Assembly (NCBI RefSeq): GCF_042651065.1
Contig: NZ_JBHSCH010000006.1
Location: 76,348-140,347 of the forward strand
Reading direction: 5' to 3'
Source: Pseudoroseomonas aestuarii
GTDB lineage: Bacteria; Pseudomonadota; Alphaproteobacteria; Acetobacterales; Acetobacteraceae
Length of the DNA stretch: 64,000 nt
The translations under genes and the position numbers were made by a program. Positions 43,542 to 52,547 of the stretch are shown one piece after another. The notes beneath the pieces are model-generated. The model was not told where the DNA came from and did not search any database. It saw nothing but the letters and a program-made list of their open reading frames with translations. The first letter of the stretch is position 1, and each line of letters begins with the position of its first letter.

Positions 43542-44330
43542 ATGACCATGCGCCCTGCCCTCCCGCTGCTGCTCTGCCTGCCGCTGCTCGCCTGCGCGCA
43601 GGCCGTCTACGAGGTGCCGGTGGCGACGCCGGCGGGGCTGCAGGCGGCGGCGTCGGAGATCGGCCAGGGGGCGGCGCCGGGCCGTCGCAACCTCTCCGAG
43701 GATGAGGCCAAGGCGGCCATCACCCGCGTGGCGCGGCGCTTGGCGCCGGCCGGCACCGCGGTGTGCCAGGAGATCGGCCGCGGCGCCGGCTGCGAATGGC
43801 GCTTCGTCTACGACCCCAGCACCGACCTGAATGCCGCCGCCACCGGCGAGGGCGTCATCGTCGTGCAGCGCGGCGTGGCCGATTATGCCCGCAACGACGC
43901 CGAGATCGCCTTCGTCGTGGCGCACGAGATGGCGCACCACGCCGCCGACCATGTCCGCTCCACCCAGAGCCGCGCCCAGGCGGGGGCGGCGCTGGGCGGC
44001 ATCCTGGCCTCGCTGGCCGGCGCCTATGCAGGTCTGGAGACCGGGCAGCTGGCGCAGACCGCCTCCGGCGTCGGCGCGCAGCTCGGCGTCATCTCCTACA
44101 GCAAGGCGCAGGAGCGGGAGGCGGACGTGCTGGGCGCCGCCATCCTGCACCGCGCCGGCTACGACATCGGCGAGGCGCGGGACATGCTGCTCACCCTGGC
44201 CCGCCTCTCCGGCCGGACGGAGACGAGCCGCCTCTCCACCCACCCCGCCGGTCCGGACCGCATCGCCTCCTTCGACGGGGCGGTGGAGGAGCTGCGGGCC
44301 AGCAACTGGCGCCTGGCGCCGCGCCGCTGA
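43542..44330 (+). CDS. M48 family metalloprotease lipoprotein
   Basis: 262 residues. Lipoprotein signal MTMRPALPLLLCLPLLAC with lipobox Cys near 18. The zinc motif VVAHEMAHHAADH (HEMAH) is near residue 125, with the third ligand in SKAQEREADVLGA. BepA/LoiP-like periplasmic proteases take part in outer-membrane protein quality control. ATG 43542 precedes the basic residues. Confidence 0.9.
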   Translation: MTMRPALPLLLCLPLLACAQAVYEVPVATPAGLQAAASEIGQGAAPGRRNLSEDEAKAAITRVARRLAPAGTAVCQEIGRGAGCEWRFVYDPSTDLNAAATGEGVIVVQRGVADYARNDAEIAFVVAHEMAHHAADHVRSTQSRAQAGAALGGILASLAGAYAGLETGQLAQTASGVGAQLGVISYSKAQEREADVLGAAILHRAGYDIGEARDMLLTLARLSGRTETSRLSTHPAGPDRIASFDGAVEELRASNWRLAPRR

Positions 44331-44341
44331 GGGCCGCCGGG

Positions 44342-44884
44342 ATGACCGAGGAAATCACCACCCTCAGCAGCCGCATCGCCTACGAGAACCGCTGGCTGCG
44401 GGTGCGCGAGGACCGCATCCGCCGCCGCGACGGCTCGGACGGGCTCTACGGCGTGGTGGAGCGCAGCGACTTCGTGGTGGTGGTGCCGCTCCAGGACGGC
44501 CGCATCACGCTGGTGGAGCAGTACCGCTACCCGATCCGCGCGCGGCAGTGGGAACTGCCCATGGGCACCTGGGAGGAGCAGCACGGCCCGGACCTGGCCA
44601 CGCTCGCCGCCGCCGAGCTGCGCGAGGAAACCGGGCTGGTCGCCGCCAGCCTGCGGCACGCCGGGCAGATCTTCCAGGGGGCCGGCATCTCCAACCAGCG
44701 CGGCCATGTGTTCCTGGCCACCGGGCTGACGCAGGGTGCCCATGAGCGCGAGGTCTCGGAGCAGGACCTCATCTGCCGCGACTTCAGCCTGGCCGAGATC
44801 GAGGCCATGGTGCGCGACAATGTCCTGCAGGATGCCCCCAGCCTGGCGGCGCTGGGCATGCTGCGGATGCAAAGCTTGCTCTGA
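44342..44884 (+). CDS. Nudix hydrolase (ADP-ribose pyrophosphatase type)
   Basis: 180 residues. The Nudix box spans GTWEEQHGPDLATLAAAELR and EETGL near residues 79-103. The normal arginine of the REUxEE core is an alanine in the first position (AAELREETG), while the metal-binding glutamates are kept. The start RIAYENRWLRVREDRI resembles NudF-type enzymes. It begins 11 bases after the protease stop. Confidence 0.88.
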   Translation: MTEEITTLSSRIAYENRWLRVREDRIRRRDGSDGLYGVVERSDFVVVVPLQDGRITLVEQYRYPIRARQWELPMGTWEEQHGPDLATLAAAELREETGLVAASLRHAGQIFQGAGISNQRGHVFLATGLTQGAHEREVSEQDLICRDFSLAEIEAMVRDNVLQDAPSLAALGMLRMQSLL

Positions 44885-44886
44885 AG

Positions 44887-44917
44887 GCGAGAAAGCCTCC
44901 GGCTTCATCGCTTTTTT
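44887..44917 (+). terminator. Rho-independent terminator
   Basis: GCGA(GA)AAGCC - TCC - GGCTT(CA)TCGC followed by TTTTTT, directly after the Nudix stop. Confidence 0.85.
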
Positions 44918-45006
44918 GAGAAAAATCAGCGGGTTTGTTTTGAAATTGGTCCCAATCGCGTGAGGTGTGCTTCCGCGCGTCTTAACCCTTCATTAGGGTC
45001 GCGCCC

Positions 45007-45636
45007 ATGCGCCGCCGATTCCTTCTCCTGGCCGCCACGGCCCCGGCTGTGCTCGTTGCCCCAGGCCTCGCCCACGCGGCGGCCCGGCGGCGGGCCAGCC
45101 CACCCCTCGCGCAGCGTCGGCTCGCGCTGCGCCACGCCGCCACCGGCTCCCGTTTCGATGGCCCCTATCACAACGGGGTGGAATTCGACGCGGGCGCCAT
45201 GCGGGAACTCTCGATCGTGCTGGCGGACACCCGCACCGGCACGGTCCATCCCTTCGACCCGAAGGCCATCGACATCCTGTGGGAGCTGGGCACGCGGGAG
45301 CGCATGGAGGCGTTCACCGTGCTCTCCGGCTACCGCACCCCGGCCACCAACGCCGCCGTGCATGGCGCGGGCGACAGCCAGCACCTTCGCGCCGCGGCGC
45401 TCGACGTGCAGATCCCGAAGGCGAGGCTGGCCGCCTTCGGCGACGCGGCGCGCGGCCTCGGGCGGGGCGGCGTCGGCAGCTATCCGGACCATGGCTTCGT
45501 GCATGTCGATTCCGGCCCGGTGCGGAGCTGGGGTTTCGACCGCGCCGTGGCCGCCCCGCGCGCCCCTGCCCGCACGCCGGAGCAGATCCGGCTCGACCGC
45601 ATGGCCGAGGCCTGGGCGCAGACACGCCGGCGCTGA
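45007..45636 (+). CDS. DUF882/peptidase M15-like secreted protein
   Basis: 209 residues. Signal peptide MRRRFLLLAATAPAVLVAPGL...AHA. The core ILWELGTRERMEAFTVLSGYRTPATNA in part, then SQHLRAAALDVQI and DHGFVHVDSGPVRSWG is the YcbK/DUF882 type, a D,D-carboxypeptidase-like zinc fold. His residues in SQH and HVD fit the metal site. Likely periplasmic peptidoglycan remodelling. Confidence 0.87.
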   Translation: MRRRFLLLAATAPAVLVAPGLAHAAARRRASPPLAQRRLALRHAATGSRFDGPYHNGVEFDAGAMRELSIVLADTRTGTVHPFDPKAIDILWELGTRERMEAFTVLSGYRTPATNAAVHGAGDSQHLRAAALDVQIPKARLAAFGDAARGLGRGGVGSYPDHGFVHVDSGPVRSWGFDRAVAAPRAPARTPEQIRLDRMAEAWAQTRRR

Positions 45637-45705
45637 GCGGCGCGCCTTCCCCGCCCGATCATGGGGAACGCCCCGGCAGGCAAGGCCCGCCGGGGCGCCC
45701 GCGTT

Positions 45706-47322
45706 TCAGCGTGCCGCGCGGCGGATGTTCCACAGCACGGGGAAGCCGAAATCGATTACCCCCTCCAGCTCGGCGCGCCACACGGCCGGGCTGGAGAACT
45801 GGCCGGTGAGCGGGAAGTTCACATTGGCCAGGGCGCGCCGGTTGATGTCGGCGACGATGGCGCGGCGCTTCTCCAGGTCGCTCTCCGCCTCGAAGCGCTC
45901 CAGCAGCGGCTTCAACGCCTCGTCGCAGTAGAGCCAGGGGGCGGTGCCGGTGCAGTTGTAGCTGATGCCCGGGTTGCTCAGCGGCTCGGACATGTCGAAG
46001 CCGGTGTAGATCACCGGCACCACGCTCCAGCCGCCCTGCTCCACCGGCGCGCGGCTGAGCCAGCGCTGCGCCACCGTCGCCCAGTCCAGCGTCTGCACCT
46101 CGATGTTGAAGCCGGCCCGCTTCATGCGGTCGGCCACCACCAGCGCCATGGGGTTGATCAGCGCGGAATCGGCCGGGTGCAGGAACACCACGCGCTCGTT
46201 CTTGTAGCCGCTCTGCTTCAGCAGCGCCTGGGCGCGCTCCAGGCTGGGCTCGCGCAGCGCCTCGCCCCCCGCCTCGCTGCTGTAGCGCGTGCCGCACAGG
46301 GTCATGGACTGGCAGGGCACGCGCGTCATCTCGTCCGGCAGGCCGTGCACCGCCACCACCTCCCGCTGGTCCAGCGCCATCTGCAGGGCCTGGCGCACGG
46401 GCAGTCTGTCGAAGGGCGGCTGCGCGTGGTTCACCGCCACCGCGCCCATGATCTGCGCGATGCCGCCCGGCCTGGCCAGCACCAGCTTCCGGTCCCGCCG
46501 CAGCATCGGCAGGTAGTCGAGCGGCGCGTATTCCAGGTAGTCCACCTCGCCGTTCTGGAGGGCGGCGGCGCGGGTGGCGGGGTCGGTGATGGTGAGGAAC
46601 TCGACGCGCGGCATATGCGCCACCTTGCCGCCGGCCAGCCCGTCGGCCGGCTCGTCGCGCGGGCGGTAGCGGGGGTTGCGGCGGAACACGGTGCGCTCGC
46701 CCGGCACCCACTCCTCCTTCACGAAGAGGAAGGGACCGGAGCCGACGATCTCCGTCACCGGCTGGGTGGGCGGGGTGGCGGCCAGCCGCGCCGGCATCAT
46801 GAAGGGGGTGTGGACACTTGGCTTGCCCAGCGCGTCGATGACGCCGCCGAAGGGCTTTGCGAGCTTCAGCTCGAAACTGTCCGGGCCGGTGGCGCGCAGT
46901 TCCTGTGTGGCGGCCATCAGGCGGCGGCCGGTGGAATCGCGCGCCCCCCAGCGCTTCACCGAGGCGACGCAATCCTCCGCCGTCACCGGCGTGCCATCGT
47001 GCCATTCGAGGCCAGGGCGCAGGGTGAAGCGGTAGGTCAGCCCGTCCGCGCTCACCTCCCAGCCCTGCAGCATCTGCGGCCGGTACTGGCCCTGGCTGTC
47101 CATCGCCACCAGCGTGTCGAACACCATGTAGGCGAAGTTGCGGGTGACGAAGGAGGTGCCGGCGATCGGGTCCAGCGTCTGCAACCCGACATTCACCACC
47201 AGCCGCAGCGGCTTCTCCGCCGGCTGCGCCCGCGCACCGGCGGGGGCCAGCCCCGCCCCCAGCCCCGCTCCGAGCATCGCCGATGCCAGCACCGTTCGCC
47301 TGAGCCACGTCCTGAGCAACAT
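45706..47322 (-). CDS. ABC transporter family 5 solute-binding protein (third orphan)
   Basis: 538 residues. Signal MLLRTWLRRTVLASAMLGAG...ARA. Landmarks: LQTLDPIAGTSFVTRNFAYMVFDTLVA in part, FTLRPGLEWHDGTPVTAEDCV and GSGPFLF. It resembles the SBPs at 641 and 18928. ATG 47322 is used; the much longer upstream frame is a high-GC artefact. No permease genes adjoin it. Confidence 0.87.
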   Translation of the reverse strand: MLLRTWLRRTVLASAMLGAGLGAGLAPAGARAQPAEKPLRLVVNVGLQTLDPIAGTSFVTRNFAYMVFDTLVAMDSQGQYRPQMLQGWEVSADGLTYRFTLRPGLEWHDGTPVTAEDCVASVKRWGARDSTGRRLMAATQELRATGPDSFELKLAKPFGGVIDALGKPSVHTPFMMPARLAATPPTQPVTEIVGSGPFLFVKEEWVPGERTVFRRNPRYRPRDEPADGLAGGKVAHMPRVEFLTITDPATRAAALQNGEVDYLEYAPLDYLPMLRRDRKLVLARPGGIAQIMGAVAVNHAQPPFDRLPVRQALQMALDQREVVAVHGLPDEMTRVPCQSMTLCGTRYSSEAGGEALREPSLERAQALLKQSGYKNERVVFLHPADSALINPMALVVADRMKRAGFNIEVQTLDWATVAQRWLSRAPVEQGGWSVVPVIYTGFDMSEPLSNPGISYNCTGTAPWLYCDEALKPLLERFEAESDLEKRRAIVADINRRALANVNFPLTGQFSSPAVWRAELEGVIDFGFPVLWNIRRAAR

Positions 47323-47553
47323 GCTTCCAATCTCCCCTGCGGCTGCGCCGGGCGGCGCGCTCTCCCTGGCGGACAGCCCCACAAGAGGGGCCGGCGCGCC
47401 GTATCGTTGAGCGATGCGATGGCATTGATCGCTGGCCGGCATGAAGCCACTCCCCGCGCCGGCCGGCAAGCGGCTGGCACGCCGCATGGCCGGCGCGGCC
47501 TGGCTGCGGCATGCTGCGGCGGCCAGAACACGCCACAGGGAAGAAAACCGCCC

Positions 47554-48411
47554 ATGCCCGCCACGCCCCGAGACGCCTTCCGCGCCCTGCTCGCCGGCCC
47601 CGGCTGCGTGCACCCTGCCTCGGTCTATGACGCGGCCACCGCCCGCATCGCCGCCGATATCGGCTATGAGTGCGGCATCCTCGGCGGCTCGGTGGCCTCG
47701 GCGGCGGTGCTGGCGGCGCCGGACCTGATGGTGGTGACGCTGACCGAGTTGGCCGGGCTGGTGCGCCGCATCACCCGCGCCGGGCCGCTGCCGCTGCTGG
47801 TGGACGCCGACCACGGCTTCGGCAACGCCCTCTCCGCCGCACGCACGGTGGAGGAGCTGGAGGCCGCCGGCGCCGCCGCCCTGACGCTGGAGGACACGCT
47901 GCTGCCTCAGCCCTTCGGCGAGAGCGCCACGCGGCTGGTCAGCCTGGAGGAGGGGCTGGGCAAGCTCCGTGCCGCCCTGGCCGCGCGGCGCGACCCCGCG
48001 CTCTGCGTGGTGGCACGCACGGGGGCGCTCTCGGCCACCACGCTGGAGGACGCGCTGGAGCGCGCCCGCGCCTATGCCGCCGCCGGAGCGGACGGGCTGT
48101 TCCTCACGGGCGTGCGGGATCTGGCGCAGCTCGCCGCGCTGCGCGCCGCGGTGGACCTCCCCCTGCTGGTGGGCGGCAGCCGCGAGGATCTGGGCGATGC
48201 CGCCACCCTGGCCGGCCTGGGCGTGCGCGTGATGCTCCAGGGGCACCACAGCTTCCCCGCCGCGCTGCGGGCGGTGGAGGAGACGCTGCGCGCCCTGCGC
48301 CAGGGTGGCGCGCCGCCCGCCAACGACCCGGCCCTGATGCGCCGCGCCCTGCGGGCGGAGGATTACGCGGCGGCCGGGCGCGCCTTCCTCCAGCCGTCCC
48401 GGCCAGCCTGA
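47554..48411 (+). CDS. Isocitrate lyase/PEP mutase superfamily, oxaloacetate decarboxylase-like
   Basis: 285 residues. SVYDAATARIAADIGYECGILGGS in part, LLVDADHGFGNALSAARTVEELE and LTLEDTLLPQ are signatures. The pattern is close to my recollection of PA4872-type oxaloacetate decarboxylases of this superfamily. Mg-binding acids sit in VDADHG and LEDT. Alternative: carboxyPEP mutase-like or unknown C-C lyase. It stands alone with GGGAAG upstream of ATG 47554. Confidence 0.8.
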   Translation: MPATPRDAFRALLAGPGCVHPASVYDAATARIAADIGYECGILGGSVASAAVLAAPDLMVVTLTELAGLVRRITRAGPLPLLVDADHGFGNALSAARTVEELEAAGAAALTLEDTLLPQPFGESATRLVSLEEGLGKLRAALAARRDPALCVVARTGALSATTLEDALERARAYAAAGADGLFLTGVRDLAQLAALRAAVDLPLLVGGSREDLGDAATLAGLGVRVMLQGHHSFPAALRAVEETLRALRQGGAPPANDPALMRRALRAEDYAAAGRAFLQPSRPA

Positions 48412-48528
48412 GCTTGGCGGCATGAATGGTACACTATTGCAACGAAAAATCGGGGATTTCGGGCAAACCCCTTGCTCCCCGCTGCTGCTTTGCTCGGCGC
48501 CCCACCGCTGTCCCCATCCTATGCCGCC

Positions 48529-48567
48529 ACTTATCCCCAGCCTCATCCACGGGATCGGGGGATAAGT
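48529..48567. promoter_or_regulatory. Inverted repeat ACTTATCCCC...GGGGATAAGT
   Basis: Ten-base perfect arms at 529-538 and 558-567 separated by 19 bases, upstream of the HI0933-type gene. Within it TTATCCCCA and TCATCCACG resemble degenerate DnaA boxes, but no exact box is present. Confidence 0.35.
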
Positions 48568-48634
48568 CGGGCGGCCCTCCGCGGCCTCCGCCCGCGCTTC
48601 CTTTGCGCGCCGCCAGCGGCTAAAGCCCGCCCCC

Positions 48635-49813
48635 ATGCGGAATTTCGATGCGGTGATCCTCGGCGCCGGCGCGGCCGGGCTGATGTGCGCGCTGCGCGCC
48701 GGGCAGCGCGGGCGGCGCGTGCTGGTGCTGGACCACGCCCCCCAGGCCGGCGCGAAGATCCTCATCTCGGGCGGCGGGCGGTGCAACTTCACCAACCGCG
48801 ACACCAGGCCGGAGCGGTTCTTCTCGGCCAACCCGCATTTCTGCAAATCCGCCCTGAAGCGCTACACCCCGGCCGACTTCCTGGCGCTGGTGGAGAAGCA
48901 CCGCATCGCCTGGCACGAGAAGACGCTGGGCCAGCTCTTCTGCGACCATTCGGCGCGCGAGATCGTCGCCATGCTGCTGGCCGAGTGCGCGGCGGCGGGG
49001 GTGGAGATCCGCCTCGGCCACCGCATCACGGATGTCTCCCGCGCCGACCACTACCGGGTGCAGACCGACCGCGGCGACTTCACCGCCCCCGCCCTGGTGC
49101 TGGCCACGGGCGGCCTCTCCATCCCGAAGATGGGCGCCACCGGCCTTTCGCTGGACATCGCGCGCCGCTTCGGGCTGCCGCTGACGGAAACCCGGCCGGC
49201 CCTCGTCCCGCTCACCTTCGCCGGCGAGATGCTGGAGCTGATGCGCCCGCTCTCCGGCGTGGCGCTGCCGGCGGTGGCGCGGCTCGGGCGGCACAGCTTC
49301 CCCGAGGCGGTGCTGTTCACCCATCGCGGCCTTTCCGGCCCGGCGATATTGCAGATTTCCTCCGCCTGGCGGGAGGGGCAGGCCATCGCGCTGAACCTGC
49401 TGCCCGGGGCGGAGGACGCGGTGAACCTGCTGGTGGCGCGCAAGGCCGCCCGCCCGAAGGCGGAGCCGCGCACCGTGCTGGCCGAGCTGCTGCCGCAGCG
49501 CCTGGCGCAGTCGCTGGCCGCCGCCTGGCTGCCCGACCGGCCGATGGCCATGCAGACCGACCGCGACCTGCGCCGCGTGGCCGGCAGCCTGGCGCACTGG
49601 ACCCTCACCCCCTCGGGCACCGAGGGCTACGCCAAGGCTGAGGTGATGCTGGGCGGCGTGGACACCGCCGGCCTCTCCTCCCGCACGATGGAGGCCACCA
49701 CCGTGCCCGGCCTGCATGTGGTGGGCGAGGCGGTGGACGTGACCGGCTGGCTCGGCGGCTACAACTTCCAATGGGCCTGGGCGAGCGGCTGGTGCGCCGG
49801 CGAGGCGCTGTAG
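48635..49813 (+). CDS. HI0933/BaiN-family FAD-dependent oxidoreductase
   Basis: 392 residues. N-terminal FAD motif AVILGAGAAGLMCALRAG, then the family signature GAKILISGGGRCNFTNRD near residue 50, LATGGLSIPKMGATG near 160, and C-terminal GEAVDVTGWLGGYNFQWAWASG in part. Probable reductase on flavin; substrate unknown. ATG 48635 gives the usual start. Confidence 0.92.
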   Translation: MRNFDAVILGAGAAGLMCALRAGQRGRRVLVLDHAPQAGAKILISGGGRCNFTNRDTRPERFFSANPHFCKSALKRYTPADFLALVEKHRIAWHEKTLGQLFCDHSAREIVAMLLAECAAAGVEIRLGHRITDVSRADHYRVQTDRGDFTAPALVLATGGLSIPKMGATGLSLDIARRFGLPLTETRPALVPLTFAGEMLELMRPLSGVALPAVARLGRHSFPEAVLFTHRGLSGPAILQISSAWREGQAIALNLLPGAEDAVNLLVARKAARPKAEPRTVLAELLPQRLAQSLAAAWLPDRPMAMQTDRDLRRVAGSLAHWTLTPSGTEGYAKAEVMLGGVDTAGLSSRTMEATTVPGLHVVGEAVDVTGWLGGYNFQWAWASGWCAGEAL

Positions 49814-49826
49814 CGCCCGCCGCCGC

Positions 49827-50413
49827 TCAGAACTCCACCTCCAGCTCCTCGATCGCCTCCGGCTCCTGCGCGGCCTCCTGCATCCACTCCGCCATGTCGG
49901 GCCAGGCGAGCAGGTGGTCGCGGTAGGTGGCGCAATCCGGGTTCAGCGCCACGTCGTAGGTGAGGAAGCGGCTGGCGACGGGGGCGTACATATCTCCTGG
50001 ATCAGCGCGATGTCGGCGCGCGGGCCGGACCAGAGGGTGAAGCCGGGCCGGCGCGCCCGCATGTTCAGCGGCAGCGAGGCGCGCAGCGCCGCGAAGCCCG
50101 AATGCATCTCGCCCGAGATGGAGCGGCAGCGGGCGCGGGCCAGGCGCTGGGCCGGCATCATCTGCGCCCCGGGGTGGGCCTCGTTCAGGTGCTCGGCGAT
50201 CGCCAGCGTGTCCCAGATGGCGATCTCGCCCTGCAGCAGGCAGGGCAGCCGGATGGTGGAGCTGCGCGAGAGCAGCTCGGCCCGGGCCTGCGGGTCGTCC
50301 GCCGCCGCGACCTGCACCGTGAAGGGGATGCCGGCCAGGCGGCACAGCAGGAAGCCCCGGAGCGACCAGGAGGAGTAGTTACGGCTGCTGATGAGAAGCC
50401 GGGACTGGACCAT
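49827..50413 (-). pseudogene. Glutathione S-transferase with a frameshift
   Basis: The N-terminal half starts MVQSRLLISSRNYSSWSLRG with thioredoxin-fold PCLLQGEIAIWDTLAI. It runs in one frame to about 49994 (IALIQEI). The rest (MYAPVASRFLTYDVALNPD, ending EELEVEF) is in another frame. Inserting one base near 49992 restores a roughly 195-residue GST. This is either an inactivating deletion or a sequencing error. The family normally conjugates glutathione or handles redox stress. Confidence 0.82.
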
Positions 50414-50597
50414 GGCACCACCTCCGGAAACCGTGAGGATGCAACCTTAGGCGCGCCACGGTCTTGACGGAATGGCAATATATGCCCAACCAACATCCCC
50501 CTCGCGGCGAAGGAACATTTTCGTTACCTTTCGCTGGGGCGGCGGGCAAGATGCTGGCCATTTGGGCAAGGCATGGACGCGGGAGAGGCTCCAGCGG

Positions 50598-51815
50598 ATG
50601 ATGTACCAGATCTATCAGGCCCAGCAGGACCTGATGACACCGATCCGGATGTTTGCCCGGGGAACCGGAGCGGTGCTGCGGCAGTTCGACACCGGGCGGC
50701 CGGAAACCTTCGCTCTGCGGCAGATGACCGCCGCGCTGGAGCTCCTGGGCAGCAGCGGTATCACCCACACCCGGCCTCCTTTCGGCTTCACCAGCGTCCA
50801 GGTCGGCAACCAGGAGATCGCGGTGGAGGAGGAGGCGCTCTACAGCACCCCCTTCGGCACCCTCCTGCACTTCCGCAAGGATGTGGACATCCCGCAACCC
50901 AAGGTGCTGGTGGTGGCCCCCATGTCGGGCCACTTCGCCACCCTGCTGCGCGGCACGGTGCAGGTGCTGCTGCCGGAGAACGACGTCTACATCACGGACT
51001 GGACCAATGCCCGTGACGTGCCCCTCTCCGCCGGGCGCTTCGGCATGGACGAGTTCATCGACCATGTGATCCGCTTCCAGGAGGAGATGGGGCCGGGCGG
51101 CCATGTGCTGGCGGTGTGCCAGCCGGCCGTGCCGGTGTTGGCGGCGGTGGCCGTCATGTCGGAGGCGAAGAACCCCGCCACGCCGCGCAGCATGACGCTG
51201 ATGGCCGGCCCCATCGACACCCGCATCAGCCCCACCAAGGTGAACGAGCTGGCGCAGGGCAACACCATCGAATGGTTCGAGAAGAACCTGGTGGACACCG
51301 TGCCCTGGCGCTTCCAGGGCGGCGGGCGGAAGGTCTATCCCGGCGCGCTGCAGCTCACCGCCTTCATGTCGATGAACATGAACCGGCATGTGCGGGCGCA
51401 TCTGGAGCAGTACCGCAACCTGGTGGGCGGCGATTCCGAGCTGGCCGACGCGCACCGCCGCTTCTACGACGAATACCTGGCGGTGATGGACCTGCCGGCC
51501 GAGTTCTACCTGGAGACCGTCCGCACGGTGTTCCAGGAGCACCACATGCCGCTCGGCCAGTTCCACTACCGCGGCCGGCTGGTGCGTCCGGAGCTGATCC
51601 GCCGCACCCGCCTGCTGACCGTGGAGGGGGAGCGGGACGATATCTGCGCCATCGGCCAGACGGCGGCGGCGCTCGACCTCTGCGCCGGCCTGCCCGCCAC
51701 CATGAAGCACAACCACCTGCAGACCGGCGCCGGCCACTACGGCGTGTTCAGCGGCCGCCGCTGGGCCAACGAGGTCTACCCGCTGGTGCGCGACACCATC
51801 GAGGCCGCTTCCTGA
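50598..51815 (+). CDS. phaZ: Intracellular polyhydroxyalkanoate depolymerase
   Basis: 405 residues, family length. Starts MMYQIYQAQQDLMTPIRMFA. The lipase-like box has the nucleophile Cys174 (VCQPAVPVL), typical of PhaZ1. Later ERDDICAIGQT and KHNHLQTGAGHYGVFSGRRW supply Asp and His. It mobilises stored PHB. ATG 50598 or 50601 fits; the longer frame from 50472 is unsupported. The 184-base leader shows no clear promoter. Confidence 0.92.
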   Translation: MMYQIYQAQQDLMTPIRMFARGTGAVLRQFDTGRPETFALRQMTAALELLGSSGITHTRPPFGFTSVQVGNQEIAVEEEALYSTPFGTLLHFRKDVDIPQPKVLVVAPMSGHFATLLRGTVQVLLPENDVYITDWTNARDVPLSAGRFGMDEFIDHVIRFQEEMGPGGHVLAVCQPAVPVLAAVAVMSEAKNPATPRSMTLMAGPIDTRISPTKVNELAQGNTIEWFEKNLVDTVPWRFQGGGRKVYPGALQLTAFMSMNMNRHVRAHLEQYRNLVGGDSELADAHRRFYDEYLAVMDLPAEFYLETVRTVFQEHHMPLGQFHYRGRLVRPELIRRTRLLTVEGERDDICAIGQTAAALDLCAGLPATMKHNHLQTGAGHYGVFSGRRWANEVYPLVRDTIEAAS

Positions 51816-51818
51816 CAG

Positions 51819-51845
51819 GGCGGGAGGGGGCTGCCCCCTCCCGCC
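51819..51845. terminator. Shared hairpin between convergent phaZ and flavin reductase genes
   Basis: GGCGGGAGGGGG (819-830) pairs perfectly with CCCCCTCCCGCC (834-845). It lies between the two stops; bidirectional use is likely though T-tracts are absent. Confidence 0.6.
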
Positions 51846-52346
51846 TCAGAGCGCCGGATGGCCGAGGTGGTGGTAGTCCCGCCGCCACCAGATCAGCGCC
51901 GGGCCGGGCGCGCCGAGATGGATGGCCCGGATGCTGGCGAAGAACACGCTGTGCGTCCCCTTCTCCAGCACCTCGTCGATCGCGCAGTCCAGCGCCACGG
52001 CGGCATCGGCCAGCACGGGGGCGCCGGTCTCCAGCGTCGTCCAGTCGCCATGGGCGAAGCGCTGCTCCGCCGTCAGCGCGCCGGTGAAGCCGGCGAAGAC
52101 GTTGGAAAGCTCCTGCTGCCCCGCCGAGAGCACGTTCACGCACAGCACGCCATTGGCCTTGATGGCGGCGTTCTGGCCGCTGTTGCGGTTGATGCAGACC
52201 AGCAGCGTGGCGGGGTCGTCGGTCACGCTGCACACGGCGCTGGCGGTCAGCCCGGCCCGGCCGCCGGCACCGTCGCTGGTGATCAGGCTCACCGCCGCGC
52301 CCAGGCGCGCCATGGCTTCACGGAAATCGGGGCGGGAGACGGGCAT
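51846..52346 (-). CDS. Flavin reductase family protein
   Basis: 166 residues. FMN-binding split-barrel: AVSLITSDGAGGRAGLTASAV, PATLLVCINRNSG and CVNVLSAGQQELSNVFAG. Family members reduce flavin with NAD(P)H for partner monooxygenases such as HpaC-like systems. No oxygenase is adjacent. Confidence 0.88.
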   Translation of the reverse strand: MPVSRPDFREAMARLGAAVSLITSDGAGGRAGLTASAVCSVTDDPATLLVCINRNSGQNAAIKANGVLCVNVLSAGQQELSNVFAGFTGALTAEQRFAHGDWTTLETGAPVLADAAVALDCAIDEVLEKGTHSVFFASIRAIHLGAPGPALIWWRRDYHHLGHPAL

Positions 52347-52547
52347 GCTGCGGGCACCTTCAGACTACGCCAGCACATGGTGCCATGCGGGCTTCCTGCA
52401 AACCACCCGGACAGGCTGTTCCAGGGGGTTCGGCGTGCCGCCCGGCCAGCCTGGGCCGGATGGCGAAAGACTGAAGCGGCGGGCGCTTCCGTCCGGCCCC
52501 CATCCCGCTATCCTGCCGGCTCCGGAACCGCGAGTCAGGATAAGCAC

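Noticed and set aside
45661..47553. Long plus-strand lead-in frame before the oxaloacetate decarboxylase-like gene
   Set aside because: It runs antisense to a clear binding-protein gene; a high-GC artefact. The real start is 47554.
48529..48567. Chromosome origin suggested by DnaA-like boxes
   Set aside because: Only degenerate copies (TTATCCCCA and TCATCCACG), no exact TTATCCACA, no AT-rich unwinding region, and none of the usual origin neighbours close by.
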